Positions 29,625 through 36,601 of a stretch of 37,262 nt of DNA are shown piece after piece. Below the pieces are notes generated by a model, which saw nothing but the letters and a program-made list of their open reading frames with translations, made no database searches and was not told the DNA's origin. The position numbers were made by a program, and so were the translations under genes. Within the stretch, counting starts at the first letter, position 1. Every line of letters starts with the position of its first letter. Origin of the DNA: a virus; IMG/VR virus record IMGVR_UViG_3300028559_002717, positions 1-37,262 of that record. The stretch is one strand, 5' to 3'.

Positions 29625-29850
29625 CGGGTGCCTCCTTTTGCGGTTGGATGATCAGGATTGCGGGCGGTTCCTTGCCCGGTGGGGTGGGGACCAGGCCGAA
29701 CAGCGCCAGCAGCAGGGCCATGGCCTCGATCTCGTCGATCGACAGCATGGTCAGGCCGCGATGACCGTGCAGATCGACGCGGCCCAGGGCGCGGCTGGCG
29801 TGAACCAGCATCGGGCGCGGGGCGACGGGGATGATGTCCGGCGTGGTCAT
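29614..29850 (-). CDS. Hypothetical protein (78 aa)
   Basis: Small protein with a hydrophobic centre (IDEIEAMALLLALFGLVPTP) and a beta-like end (PPAILIIQPQKEAP). Overlaps the HTH gene as ATGA and the DUF3164 gene by 11 bases. No motif recognised. The central segment is too short and too acidic to be a clear membrane span. Confidence 0.65.
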   Translation of the reverse strand: MTTPDIIPVAPRPMLVHASRALGRVDLHGHRGLTMLSIDEIEAMALLLALFGLVPTPPGKEPPAILIIQPQKEAPDAV

Positions 29851-30101
29851 TGCTGCACCTCGCCGATCGCCCGCCGCTCGTGCGCCGCCTTGCCGAACAA
29901 CAGCCAGTCGCTTGACACGTTCAGGCCCACCGAAAGCGAGGCGAGGGCCAGCGATCCGGGCAAGCTTTTGCCGGTCAGATAGGTTTCAAGCGTCGGCAGC
30001 GGCAAGGAAGCGGCCTCGGCCACCGCTTTCGGTCCGCCGCGCAGGGCAACGATTTCACGGATGCGCAGGATCACCGCCTGCGGATCAAGGGGCGGGGTCA
30101 T
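29847..30101 (-). CDS. XRE-type helix-turn-helix protein (84 aa)
   Basis: Single-domain HTH protein: VILRIREIVALRGGPKAVAE, then AASLPLPTLETYLTGKSLPG, then LNVSSDWLLFGKAAHERRAI. The Asn-Val-Ser-Ser-Asp-Trp-Leu-Leu-Phe-Gly end is typical of the CI-like HTH family. It lacks a regulatory C-terminal domain. It may modulate early expression or act on host genes. Four-base overlaps on both sides. Confidence 0.8.
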   Translation of the reverse strand: MTPPLDPQAVILRIREIVALRGGPKAVAEAASLPLPTLETYLTGKSLPGSLALASLSVGLNVSSDWLLFGKAAHERRAIGEVQQ

Positions 30102-30466
30102 TCGGTCACCTCGGGTCGGTTGCGGGGACAGACGTTGCAGGCGCGGTACATCCGCAGCCGCAGGGGGCTGGCCATGACGAACTTCGCGGCCTTGTCGCGC
30201 CAGTTCTGGCAGTCGCTGACCGGGATTTCGCCCAAGCTGGGACAGGCGACCTTGCTGTCGAGGAACACGCCCCTGACCAGCTCTTCGACGCGGTCCATCG
30301 ATCCGGTGTATTTCCGGCTCAGCACCTGGCTGACCAGCGCCGAGGAGCGGTCGAGCGATTTGGCGACCTTCGCCTGGCTGGACCGGTCGCAGGCCAGCGC
30401 CAGCGTCTCAACCCAGTCGGGCAGCGGTTCGCCCCACTTTTCGCGGGCGGCGGCAAGGGCGCTCAT
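30098..30466 (-). CDS. HTH protein with four-cysteine C-terminus (122 aa)
   Basis: The N-terminal part has an HTH-like sequence around residues 29-52 (SSQAKVAKSLDRSSALVSQV). The C-terminus carries cysteines at 75, 86, 110 and 113 (ACPSLGEIPVSDCQNW and YRACNVCPRN), a spacing that could bind zinc or an iron-sulfur cluster. ATG 30466 overlaps the upstream stop as ATGA. It is found beside MuB-like genes in other Mu-like phages of this group. A transcription regulator sensing metal or redox state would be a hypothesis. Confidence 0.75.
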   Translation of the reverse strand: MSALAAAREKWGEPLPDWVETLALACDRSSQAKVAKSLDRSSALVSQVLSRKYTGSMDRVEELVRGVFLDSKVACPSLGEIPVSDCQNWRDKAAKFVMASPLRLRMYRACNVCPRNRPEVTE

Positions 30467-31017
30467 GCGGCACCTTCCGACATCGGGGTCACGGTGCCCG
30501 CGTTCGGATCGATGATGGCACGCACCCGTTTCTGCCGGGGCGCACGCGGGCCGCTGTTGCGGGCGAGGCGATAGATCGCCTCGCGGACCCCCGGCACGGC
30601 GGTCTTTTCGACCCGCAGGTAGCCGCCCTCCAGCAGCACCCGGCAATAGGCCTGCGCCTGTTCCGGGCTGACGCCGATCGCGCACAGGGCCGCAACATCC
30701 GTGGGACGGAACGACCCCAGTTTGCGGATCGCACCCCACATCTGGTCGATCGCATCGCGGCTGTCCCGGTCGACCGGCAACGTGAACCCTGCAACGACCT
30801 GGAACTGCAGACGCCCAGCCCCGCGCGGCAGGTCGGACACCTTGCGGACCCGGCCCTCGGCCACCCACGCCCGCGTCACATGGGTCGCATGGACCAGCGT
30901 GATCTTTGCCTCGCTCGCCAGCGCGGCATAGCTGAAGGTGCGCAGCTTTTGCGCGATGGCCCAGGCGATGGCCTCCTTCGCCTTCGAGGCGGGACTGTCG
31001 AACGTCGCCTTGCTCAT
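30463..31017 (-). CDS. Winged-helix-like DNA-binding candidate (184 aa)
   Basis: Follows MuB with a one-base overlap. Residues ~10-70 (AKEAIAWAIAQKLRTFSYAA, LASEAKITLVHATHVTRAWV, then AEGRVRKVSDLP) look like a winged helix, and a second similar unit is near 105-140 (FRPTDVAALCAIGVSPEQAQ, YCRVLLEGGYLRVEKT). The end is basic (PRAPRQKRVRAIIDP). Probably a DNA-binding accessory in transposition or regulation. No specific family name can be given. Confidence 0.75.
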   Translation of the reverse strand: MSKATFDSPASKAKEAIAWAIAQKLRTFSYAALASEAKITLVHATHVTRAWVAEGRVRKVSDLPRGAGRLQFQVVAGFTLPVDRDSRDAIDQMWGAIRKLGSFRPTDVAALCAIGVSPEQAQAYCRVLLEGGYLRVEKTAVPGVREAIYRLARNSGPRAPRQKRVRAIIDPNAGTVTPMSEGAA

Positions 31018-31796
31018 CAGACAGCCCTCCGCGCGCGGCCCATGGCCGACACGGTCACAAACCCCTTGCGAGCTTCCGGGGCCTCGCCGGTGTGGAACGC
31101 ACCCGCCGCCCAGTTGGCCAAAGAAAGATGCTTCAAGCCCTTCAGGGCCGCGAACTCGCCCATGAAGGCCAGACTGTTGCTTGCGTTGCGGATCGATCCG
31201 CGCGAGGCGGCCAGCAGGCCCTGCTTCAGGTCGGGGTCCAGCGTCACGCCACGGGCATAGATCGCGGCCAGATGGCCGATGTCGTCCAGGGTCACTGCCT
31301 CGGCCGCCTCCCAGCTCAGGATGCGGCTGTGCACCCGCTCCCACCGCTTCAGCTTTTGCGGCAGCAATTCCTCGCCCATCAGGATGACCGGCACCCCGGT
31401 GTGGTCCTGCAGATTGCGGATCGCCTCGATCGTGGTGTCGCGCAGGATCTGGTCGGCCTCGTCGATGATCAGCGGATAGCCCTTGCGGGCAAACTCTGCC
31501 GCCGCCTGGTCGAACAGCCCGGCAACCGTGCGGGCGGGGGCGAACCCCAGTTCCACCACGATCATCTCCATCAGCTTCTTGGTGCCGCCGAACGGCAGGG
31601 CCTGCACATGGCAGGCGTCGAACTTGCTGGCGGCGAAGATGCCGGCATGGGTCTTGCCGAAGCCTGCGGGGGCATAGAAGCAGCCCAGACCCGGCAACCC
31701 ATGGGCGCGGTTCTGCAACCGGTCCACCAGCGTCATCAGCCGGGCGACGTTGGCCAGCGGGGCAATATTGTTGATCGGAACCCTGTCGTCTGTCAT
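31017..31796 (-). CDS. B: Transposition protein MuB-like AAA ATPase (259 aa)
   Basis: ATP-dependent target DNA activator. Walker A is APAGFGKTH (residues 42-50) and Walker B PLIIDEADQI (108-117). These lie in a protein with the TniB/MuB layout: a short N-terminal stretch (VARLMTLVDRLQNRAHGLPG), the AAA core, and a C-terminal domain. MuB binds target DNA and stimulates MuA. It lacks the long N-terminal HTH of Mu MuB, like related siphovirus transposable phages. AGGAG lies 8 bases before ATG 31796. Confidence 0.92.
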   Translation of the reverse strand: MTDDRVPINNIAPLANVARLMTLVDRLQNRAHGLPGLGCFYAPAGFGKTHAGIFAASKFDACHVQALPFGGTKKLMEMIVVELGFAPARTVAGLFDQAAAEFARKGYPLIIDEADQILRDTTIEAIRNLQDHTGVPVILMGEELLPQKLKRWERVHSRILSWEAAEAVTLDDIGHLAAIYARGVTLDPDLKQGLLAASRGSIRNASNSLAFMGEFAALKGLKHLSLANWAAGAFHTGEAPEARKGFVTVSAMGRARRAV

Positions 31797-31854
31797 CCTG
31801 TTCTCCTGTCGTCGTTACCGCCGCCTTGGGGCCTGCCCGCTCCCGGCGGCTTTC

Positions 31855-33993
31855 TCATCCGAAATACGCGTCCTTGAAGTGGGCGTGCATGGTCTGTTCC
31901 GTCCGGTGCTCCGGCGTGGTGCGGTAGACATCGAGCCAGGCACGCTGGTCGGGGGTCACCGGCTCGCCCGCATCGATCCGGGCCTGCAGCGCCAAGGCCT
32001 GGCGATAGCGGTCGCGCGGGGTTTCCTCGGTCGGGGCGGCGGCGGCGGGGCGGCGGCTGGCAATGTCGGTCACGATCTGCGCCTGCGCGGCGGCGACCTC
32101 GGGCGTCAAGCCCGAACCGGCGGCGGGCCGACCGGGTTTGGCCCCCTTGCCGAACACTGGCTTGACCACCTTCGCCTCGACCGGCGCGTCCAGGGCGGGC
32201 GCGATCTCGTCCAGCATCTGCCCGACATCCGCCGCGTTGAACTTGCGCAGGGCTTTCAGGGCCTTCTTCTCGGCCGCCATCCATTCCTTGCGGGCACGGG
32301 CATGCAGGCGGGCTTCGTCCTGGTCAAAGAACCCGACGGCCTGCCGGATCGGCGCATGGCCGAGGTAGGCGTCATCCTGCGAGTAAATGTGCAGGCCGGC
32401 GTGAAAGTCGGCGGGATCGAACCGGACGGTCACGCGCTGGCCTGCGATGTCCTGCATCCAGGCGTCCCAGAACTCGTTCTTCTGGAACCAGACAGCCCCG
32501 GTGTGCTTGTCGGCGGTCTGCTCGTCACTGCCCAACAACCACAGCCGACGTTGTGCCTGGACCGCCTTCTTGATCGGGGCGGTGGCATAGCTTTCGTCGA
32601 ACACCTCGGCAAAGCTGCGCTTGAAGGCCACCTGCGACCGGCGGTTCTGCCGGGAATTGTGCTCGACGATGCCTTCGGACAGCACCTTCAGGAACACATC
32701 CAGATCGATCGCCCGGCTGCCGTAATCCTCGGGCTTGGCCATCGGCGTGTTGCCGGTATAGGCCCCGTCGAACCGCACATCCTTGGCGATCGACGAACAC
32801 ATGTCGCGGAAGGCGCGCTCGATCGGTTTGGCCTGCCCGTGATAGGGGCTGGCCCAGTGGACCTTGCAGCCCAGCCGTTCGAACAGGCCCAGCGGGTCCT
32901 CGGCCTTGACCTTGAACCGGAACCGGGTGGCCGCGCCGCCGGTGATCGACTTCGCCGCGAACTCGCGCCCGTTGTCGAACAGCACATGGGCAGGAATGCC
33001 CCAGGTCTCGATCATATCGCCCGCGGCCAGTTGGACGGCGGTGCTGTTCGGGGTCTGGTCGATCCGCCAGGACAGGATGCGACCCGAGTAGATATCCTGA
33101 AACGCCACCATCTGCGGGCGGCAGATCGCGCCCGGCGCCGTGTCGCCCTGAGCCGCAGGCCAGCGGACGAAGACGTCGAACTTGTGGAAGTCGGCGTTGA
33201 CCGCCTCCATCGCCACCATCGCCGACTTGTCGCGCACCTGGGCGGGGTACAGCCGCTGCAGGGCCTCGATGCCCTCGCGGGCCAGCACCTGTGTGACCCG
33301 GCTCACGTTCGCATCCAGACGACGGCGCATCGTCCGCTCCGGCAGGGTCTCCCACCCCTTCGCCGCCGCGATCCTGACGGCGGCCCGGTAGCAGTCGGTA
33401 AAGCACGGACCTGCGAGGCGCAGAAAGCTGGCCGCCAGAACGTCGAAGAAGGCAGGCTCGCACCCCTTCGACCGGCTGCGCGGGGCGGCGGCCCGGTTGC
33501 GCGGGGCAAGATACGGAAGGCGGTCATCTGACCGGACCCCCTCGATGGCCGCAAACCACGTCCAGATGGTGCGCGCGCCGATGTCCGACAGGCGGGCCAC
33601 ATCTTGCACCGCCATGTGCCGCCCGCGCCCCTGCGCGGCCTCCAGCGCCTCGACCTGCTGGACGATCAGCAACCGCGCCCTCGCCTTGTCCTTGACCGAC
33701 GCGGGCAGCGAGTCAAACCACACCCAGACCTCGTCCCGCTCGGGGCGCACGGGTTCTTTCGGGGTCCGCGCCTCGGCCAGCAGGCGGCGCTTGGCGCGGT
33801 CGGGGAACAGCGCCCAGGAATACTCCCACCCGCCGCCCTTGCCCGAACGACGCCGGGCATGCTGGGGGTGCGACCGCCAGTTGTCGCGCAAAACCTGCGC
33901 CTCGACCCCCTGACGGGTCGCGGCCATGTCCGGCAGACCGGCTGCCGCGATCTGGTCGGTGGTCCACCATTCCCGGGCGGGGCGCAGGGTCAT
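31855..33993 (-). CDS. A: DDE transposase MuA (712 aa)
   Basis: MuA-type transposase. The N-terminus (MTLRPAREWWTTDQIAAAGL) is a winged-helix end-binding or enhancer-binding part, followed by a helical region around 90-160. The catalytic core contains D268 (EAVNADFHKFDVFVRW), D340 (HVLFDNGREF) and E392 (GQAKPIERAFRDM), nearly the numbering of Mu (D269, D336, E392). The Mu-type C-terminal domain follows (VRFDPADFHAGLHIYSQDDA) and interacts with MuB. It carries out integration and replicative transposition. ATG 33993 overlaps the upstream ParB-like stop by 4 bases. Confidence 0.96.
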   Translation of the reverse strand: MTLRPAREWWTTDQIAAAGLPDMAATRQGVEAQVLRDNWRSHPQHARRRSGKGGGWEYSWALFPDRAKRRLLAEARTPKEPVRPERDEVWVWFDSLPASVKDKARARLLIVQQVEALEAAQGRGRHMAVQDVARLSDIGARTIWTWFAAIEGVRSDDRLPYLAPRNRAAAPRSRSKGCEPAFFDVLAASFLRLAGPCFTDCYRAAVRIAAAKGWETLPERTMRRRLDANVSRVTQVLAREGIEALQRLYPAQVRDKSAMVAMEAVNADFHKFDVFVRWPAAQGDTAPGAICRPQMVAFQDIYSGRILSWRIDQTPNSTAVQLAAGDMIETWGIPAHVLFDNGREFAAKSITGGAATRFRFKVKAEDPLGLFERLGCKVHWASPYHGQAKPIERAFRDMCSSIAKDVRFDGAYTGNTPMAKPEDYGSRAIDLDVFLKVLSEGIVEHNSRQNRRSQVAFKRSFAEVFDESYATAPIKKAVQAQRRLWLLGSDEQTADKHTGAVWFQKNEFWDAWMQDIAGQRVTVRFDPADFHAGLHIYSQDDAYLGHAPIRQAVGFFDQDEARLHARARKEWMAAEKKALKALRKFNAADVGQMLDEIAPALDAPVEAKVVKPVFGKGAKPGRPAAGSGLTPEVAAAQAQIVTDIASRRPAAAAPTEETPRDRYRQALALQARIDAGEPVTPDQRAWLDVYRTTPEHRTEQTMHAHFKDAYFG

Positions 33994-34853
33994 TTGTCCT
34001 CTGCCTCCGACCAGTTGGTCAGCGCGGCCCCCCGGTTCTGCACGTCCCAGATGTCGCGGGCGAACTCCAGGCAGAACCGCTTTTTCGCGGCGCGCGAGGC
34101 GCGCGTCCAGACCTTCGACAAGGCGGCGAACTCGTCGTCTACCCGGCTTTTAACAGGGGGTTCAACGCCGGTTTCACGGGCCTTCCAGGCGCGCCAGGCC
34201 TTTCCGGCAGACTTCGCAGTTCCGTCCACCAGAGCGGTCACCACGTATGAACGCTCCTCGGCGCTGCCCAGCTTGCCGATGATCTCGATGTCCTTCAGTG
34301 TCGCCGGGCTTTTCGCCTGACGCAGCCTGACCAGATCTCCGCTGGTCAGCCGGTCGCCTGCCGCGGCGATCTTCTGTATCTGGCGTACCGAAACCGCCCG
34401 CTTTGCGGCGACCACTTCTGCAAACGAACTCGAGTTCGCTTGCAGACCGTTCTTGGCCAGCGCCCCGGCAACACCGCCTGCCGTTTCGGGGTGTTTCTGC
34501 AGATAGGCCCGCTTCCACGCCGCGAGGAACACCGCATCATCAAGCGGCGACATGCCCCCGATCAGGTTCTGGGATGCCTCGAGCATCCGGGCGTCCTCGT
34601 CCGTCATCGCATAGCAGCGGACCGGGATTTCAGGCAGGCAAAGGCGGATCGCGGCCTCCAGCCGGTGCCGTCCGTCAACCAGGACAAAGCCTGTCTTGGT
34701 GCGGCGGACGATGATCGGGGTGGTGTGTCCGAACTCCCGCATGACCTCCATCAAGGCCAACACCTCGGGTTCGGAAATCCCGCGCAGACGGTCTGCCTTG
34801 ACGATGACGTCAGCGAGCGGCAGCGCCGTGATCGTCGAAAGAAGGTCAAGCAT
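33990..34853 (-). CDS. ParB/RepB/Spo0J-like DNA-binding protein (287 aa)
   Basis: ATG 34853. The N-terminal ParB-like domain contains LPLADVIVKADRLRGISEPE, then GHTTPIIVRRTKTGFVLVDG, with the conserved GRHRLEAA (residues ~61-68). A HTH follows (AVSVRQIQKIAAAG). The C-terminal part is basic. ParB-type CTP-switch proteins bind DNA and regulate or segregate. Mu has no such gene, but Rhodobacterales Mu-like phages carry it before the transposase. It could assist MuA assembly or protect ends. The gene overlaps the previous by 8 bases. Confidence 0.85.
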   Translation of the reverse strand: MLDLLSTITALPLADVIVKADRLRGISEPEVLALMEVMREFGHTTPIIVRRTKTGFVLVDGRHRLEAAIRLCLPEIPVRCYAMTDEDARMLEASQNLIGGMSPLDDAVFLAAWKRAYLQKHPETAGGVAGALAKNGLQANSSSFAEVVAAKRAVSVRQIQKIAAAGDRLTSGDLVRLRQAKSPATLKDIEIIGKLGSAEERSYVVTALVDGTAKSAGKAWRAWKARETGVEPPVKSRVDDEFAALSKVWTRASRAAKKRFCLEFARDIWDVQNRGAALTNWSEAEDK

Positions 34854-35052
34854 CCTTGCGCGCCTTCTCGAACTGCTGAAACCAGAAGTCGAGCGCGCTG
34901 ACGCTCTCGTGCAGCATCTCGGCGGCAAACTCCAACCCCTCCTCGCCAGACAGGATCAGCTCCTCGATGGCACGGGCGCGATGCGCGGTCAGACGAGCCT
35001 TTTGGTGCAACTGGACGATGGCCGTGATCTTGGGGTCGGTCGGGGATTTCAT
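34846..35052 (-). CDS. Small helical early protein (68 aa)
   Basis: Helical, charged protein (KITAIVQLHQKARLTAHRAR, AIEELILSGEEGLEFAAEML, HESVSALDFWFQQFEKARKD). ATGA overlap upstream and 8-base overlap with the ParB-like gene. No family recognised. The helical hairpin may be an oligomerising accessory to the ParB-like protein. Confidence 0.7.
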   Translation of the reverse strand: MKSPTDPKITAIVQLHQKARLTAHRARAIEELILSGEEGLEFAAEMLHESVSALDFWFQQFEKARKDA

Positions 35053-35306
35053 TTCGGGTCAGGTGCCTTTGTCATGGTGTAGTAGAACCGCCGCCCGCCG
35101 CCGTTCGGGCAGGCCTTGATGGTGCAGGTGATCTCGGCCCCGTGATGGCGCAGTTCGGAAATGGCGGCGTTGACCGCCACCACGCGGGCCTTGCGGACGA
35201 TCCCGCGCGTGCTGAAGGTGCGCCCGCAGGCCAGCAGCTGCAGCACCCGCTGCAGACGCGGGCTGTCCAGCGAAGCCGCCTTGATGCGCCCCAGCGGCTT
35301 GCCCAT
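35049..35306 (-). CDS. Small winged-helix-like early protein (85 aa)
   Basis: Residues ~15-60 read as a winged helix (SPRLQRVLQLLACGRTFSTR, then ARVVAVNAAISELRHHGAEI), followed by a beta wing (TCTIKACPNGGGRRFYYTMT). This is the pattern of small phage winged-helix proteins that bind DNA. TGATG overlap with the zinc-motif gene. Possibly a regulator of the early operon. Confidence 0.75.
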   Translation of the reverse strand: MGKPLGRIKAASLDSPRLQRVLQLLACGRTFSTRGIVRKARVVAVNAAISELRHHGAEITCTIKACPNGGGRRFYYTMTKAPDPK

Positions 35307-35617
35307 CAGGCCCGCCGTTCCAGATAGGATCGCACCGGGTCCAGCGGGTCATGGCTGCGGCGGCACCGGTCGCACAGCCGGTTGTGGATGCCCTCGCTGG
35401 GGAATGCCGTCCGGCAGCACATGCAGGCCCGCGTGCCTGCCTTGGGTTTGGTGTTGGCGTTCAGACCCTCGGCGCGGTCCTTGATCCGGTCACCGTCCGG
35501 GTCCCACGCCGAACAGCGCACATCGCGCGCATCGAAGATCGCCCAGCCCAGGCCGGACTTGAACTCTGCCCGGAACGGGCCGAACCGCATGCGGTCATGG
35601 CGTTGCGGCGCGGCCAT
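35306..35617 (-). CDS. Zinc-ribbon-like protein (103 aa)
   Basis: ATG 35617, overlapping the upstream stop by one base. The N-terminal part is compact (MRFGPFRAEFKSGLGWAIFD). The C-terminus has cysteines 65, 67, 68, 82 and 85 and His78 (RACMCCRTAFPSEGIHNRLC, then DRCRR), a zinc-ribbon pattern. No known family was recognised. Small zinc-finger proteins in early phage operons often bind DNA or RNA polymerase. Confidence 0.72.
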   Translation of the reverse strand: MAAPQRHDRMRFGPFRAEFKSGLGWAIFDARDVRCSAWDPDGDRIKDRAEGLNANTKPKAGTRACMCCRTAFPSEGIHNRLCDRCRRSHDPLDPVRSYLERRA

Positions 35618-35841
35618 CACGACACCTTCCGCGACAGCATCAGCCCGATCCGCCCCAGCGTGCCCGCCTCGGACATCCGCTCCAGCTGCTCGAACAGGCT
35701 GTCGGATACCTGCTGGAACCGCACCGTCGCCAGATCGCGGTCCGCCCGCGGCGCGTCCGGATTGCGCAGGATGTCCCGCTCGACCTGCGCCATCCGATAC
35801 CGCCCGAGCGGGCACAGGAACTGCTGGTGATCGCCCGTCAT
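35617..35841 (-). CDS. Small early protein (74 aa)
   Basis: ATG 35841, ATGA overlap with the upstream gene. It contains QFLCPLGRYRMAQVERDILR and DLATVRFQQVSDSLFEQLER, so is mainly helical with a basic face, ending GRIGLMLSRKVS. No family was recognised. The longer open frame upstream in the same phase has shadow composition. Confidence 0.65.
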   Translation of the reverse strand: MTGDHQQFLCPLGRYRMAQVERDILRNPDAPRADRDLATVRFQQVSDSLFEQLERMSEAGTLGRIGLMLSRKVS

Positions 35842-36110
35842 GCCGACACCTGCACAGCCGGATCGTCGGCCCCGAGGTCGAGGATCATCGCCTGCAGCTC
35901 GTCGGCCAGCGCGGCGATGATCCGGCTCCCGCCATCGGTGCAGATCAGGGCCACCAGCTGCTCGGTGTGGGTGTCCCAGTCCTGATAATGCGTCTCGGCC
36001 GCCACATCCGACAGCGCCCGCTCGGCCGCCTCCTGCGCCGCCTTCGCCAGATGCGCCGTGGCGACGACCCGCACCAGATGCGCGTGCATGTCCCCCAACG
36101 ACACGCTCAT
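35838..36110 (-). CDS. Small helical early protein (90 aa)
   Basis: ATG 36110. Strongly helical: MHAHLVRVVATAHLAKAAQE, then AAERALSDVAAETHYQDWDT, then HTEQLVALICTDGGSRIIAA and LADELQAMILDLGADDPAVQ. Acidic. ATGA overlaps on both sides. Function unknown. Its place early in infection suits a host-takeover or anti-defence role, without sequence support for a particular one. Confidence 0.68.
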   Translation of the reverse strand: MSVSLGDMHAHLVRVVATAHLAKAAQEAAERALSDVAAETHYQDWDTHTEQLVALICTDGGSRIIAALADELQAMILDLGADDPAVQVSA

Positions 36111-36238
36111 GACGCACCCCCGAAGGCGACGATCGCCAGCAGACCCATCCACAAAGCGGCGAAAAGACAGACCGCGCCCAGCAGATCGCCGAACCAATGG
36201 TCATCCAGACGTGCCAGGGCACGAAGCATCCTGCGCAT
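36107..36238 (-). CDS. Small single-span membrane protein (43 aa)
   Basis: ATG 36238 overlaps the previous stop by one base. The N-terminus is basic (MRRMLRALARLDDHWFGD) and followed by one hydrophobic helix (LLGAVCLFAALWMGLLAIVA). An inner-membrane protein made immediately after infection could act in exclusion of other phages or in host inhibition; in Mu the kil gene lies in the corresponding early region. No homology to Kil can be claimed. Confidence 0.65.
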   Translation of the reverse strand: MRRMLRALARLDDHWFGDLLGAVCLFAALWMGLLAIVAFGGAS

Positions 36239-36483
36239 CACGCAGCCTCCTTCTTGGGTTTGGGGGGACGGGGAATGTGGCGGGGCCATTCGAGGTCGGC
36301 GGGCCAGTTGCCCGCGAACCAGTCCATGGCTTTTCGGTAGGTATCGATATGGCAACCAACACCAGCCTTCAGGTTGGTGAAGGCCTTGTTGTGCACACCG
36401 ACGCGCGCGGCGACGGTGAACAGGCCTCTGCCGATATGAGCGGCGTAAAGGTCTGCAAGATCGGTGAGGTGCTTCGTGTCCAT
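36238..36483 (-). CDS. Ner/Cro-like regulator, first early gene (81 aa)
   Basis: First gene of the leftward early operon, divergent from the repressor. The sequence DLADLYAAHIGRGLFTVAAR followed by VGVHNKAFTNLKAGVGCHID reads as a helix-turn-helix. The position equals that of Ner in Mu, which shuts off early and repressor transcription. ATG 36483 has no convincing ribosome binding site: the predicted promoter -10 ends 7 bases before the A, so the mRNA may be leaderless. C-terminal segment is proline- and lysine-rich. Confidence 0.75.
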   Translation of the reverse strand: MDTKHLTDLADLYAAHIGRGLFTVAARVGVHNKAFTNLKAGVGCHIDTYRKAMDWFAGNWPADLEWPRHIPRPPKPKKEAA

Positions 36484-36489
36484 ACCCCA

Positions 36490-36517
36490 AGTATGGAAAT
36501 TGCTACTATCGTGTCAA
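36490..36517 (-). promoter_or_regulatory. Early promoter Pe (leftward)
   Basis: On the minus strand a perfect -35 TTGACA (36512-36517) and -10 CATACT (36490-36495, 4 of 6) are 16 bases apart. Transcription would start at 36483-36484, that is at the ATG of the first early gene. The -10 overlaps one arm of an inverted repeat, so binding there would block it. Confidence 0.75.
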
Positions 36518-36531
36518 TGTTTATTTCCATA
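36492..36531. promoter_or_regulatory. Operator with 9-bp arms flanking the early promoter
   Basis: TATGGAAAT (36492-36500) and ATTTCCATA (36523-36531) are perfect inverted copies 31 bases apart, about three DNA turns, so both face the same side of the helix. They bracket the -35 and cover the -10 of Pe. Likely the repressor (or Ner-like protein) binding sites. Confidence 0.6.
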
Positions 36532-36563
36532 ATCTCAGGCGGAATGTTGCCCATTTAGACTAG

Positions 36564-36593
36564 TTGCAAACGGTGTCCTCAATTGTGTAAATT
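36564..36593 (+). promoter_or_regulatory. Repressor promoter Pc (rightward)
   Basis: TTGCAA (36564-36569) and TAAATT (36588-36593), 18 bases apart. Transcription from it would begin 6-7 bases later at 36599-36600, the A of the repressor ATG. The -10 lies inside the palindrome at 36582-36601, implying autoregulation or control by the Ner-like protein. Confidence 0.5.
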
Positions 36594-36601
36594 TACATAA
36601 T
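36582..36601. promoter_or_regulatory. Near-perfect 20-bp palindromic operator at the repressor start
   Basis: ATTGTGTAAATTTACATAAT: 9 of 10 base pairs symmetrical, with the central 12 (TGTAAATTTACA, 36586-36597) perfect. It covers the -10 of Pc and the first bases of the repressor gene. It is unlike the arms of the other operator, so the two probably serve different proteins. Confidence 0.65.

Noticed and set aside
31750-33531. Plus-strand open frame (593 codons) opposite MuA
   Set aside because: Antiparallel shadow of the transposase; no motif and no ribosome binding site.
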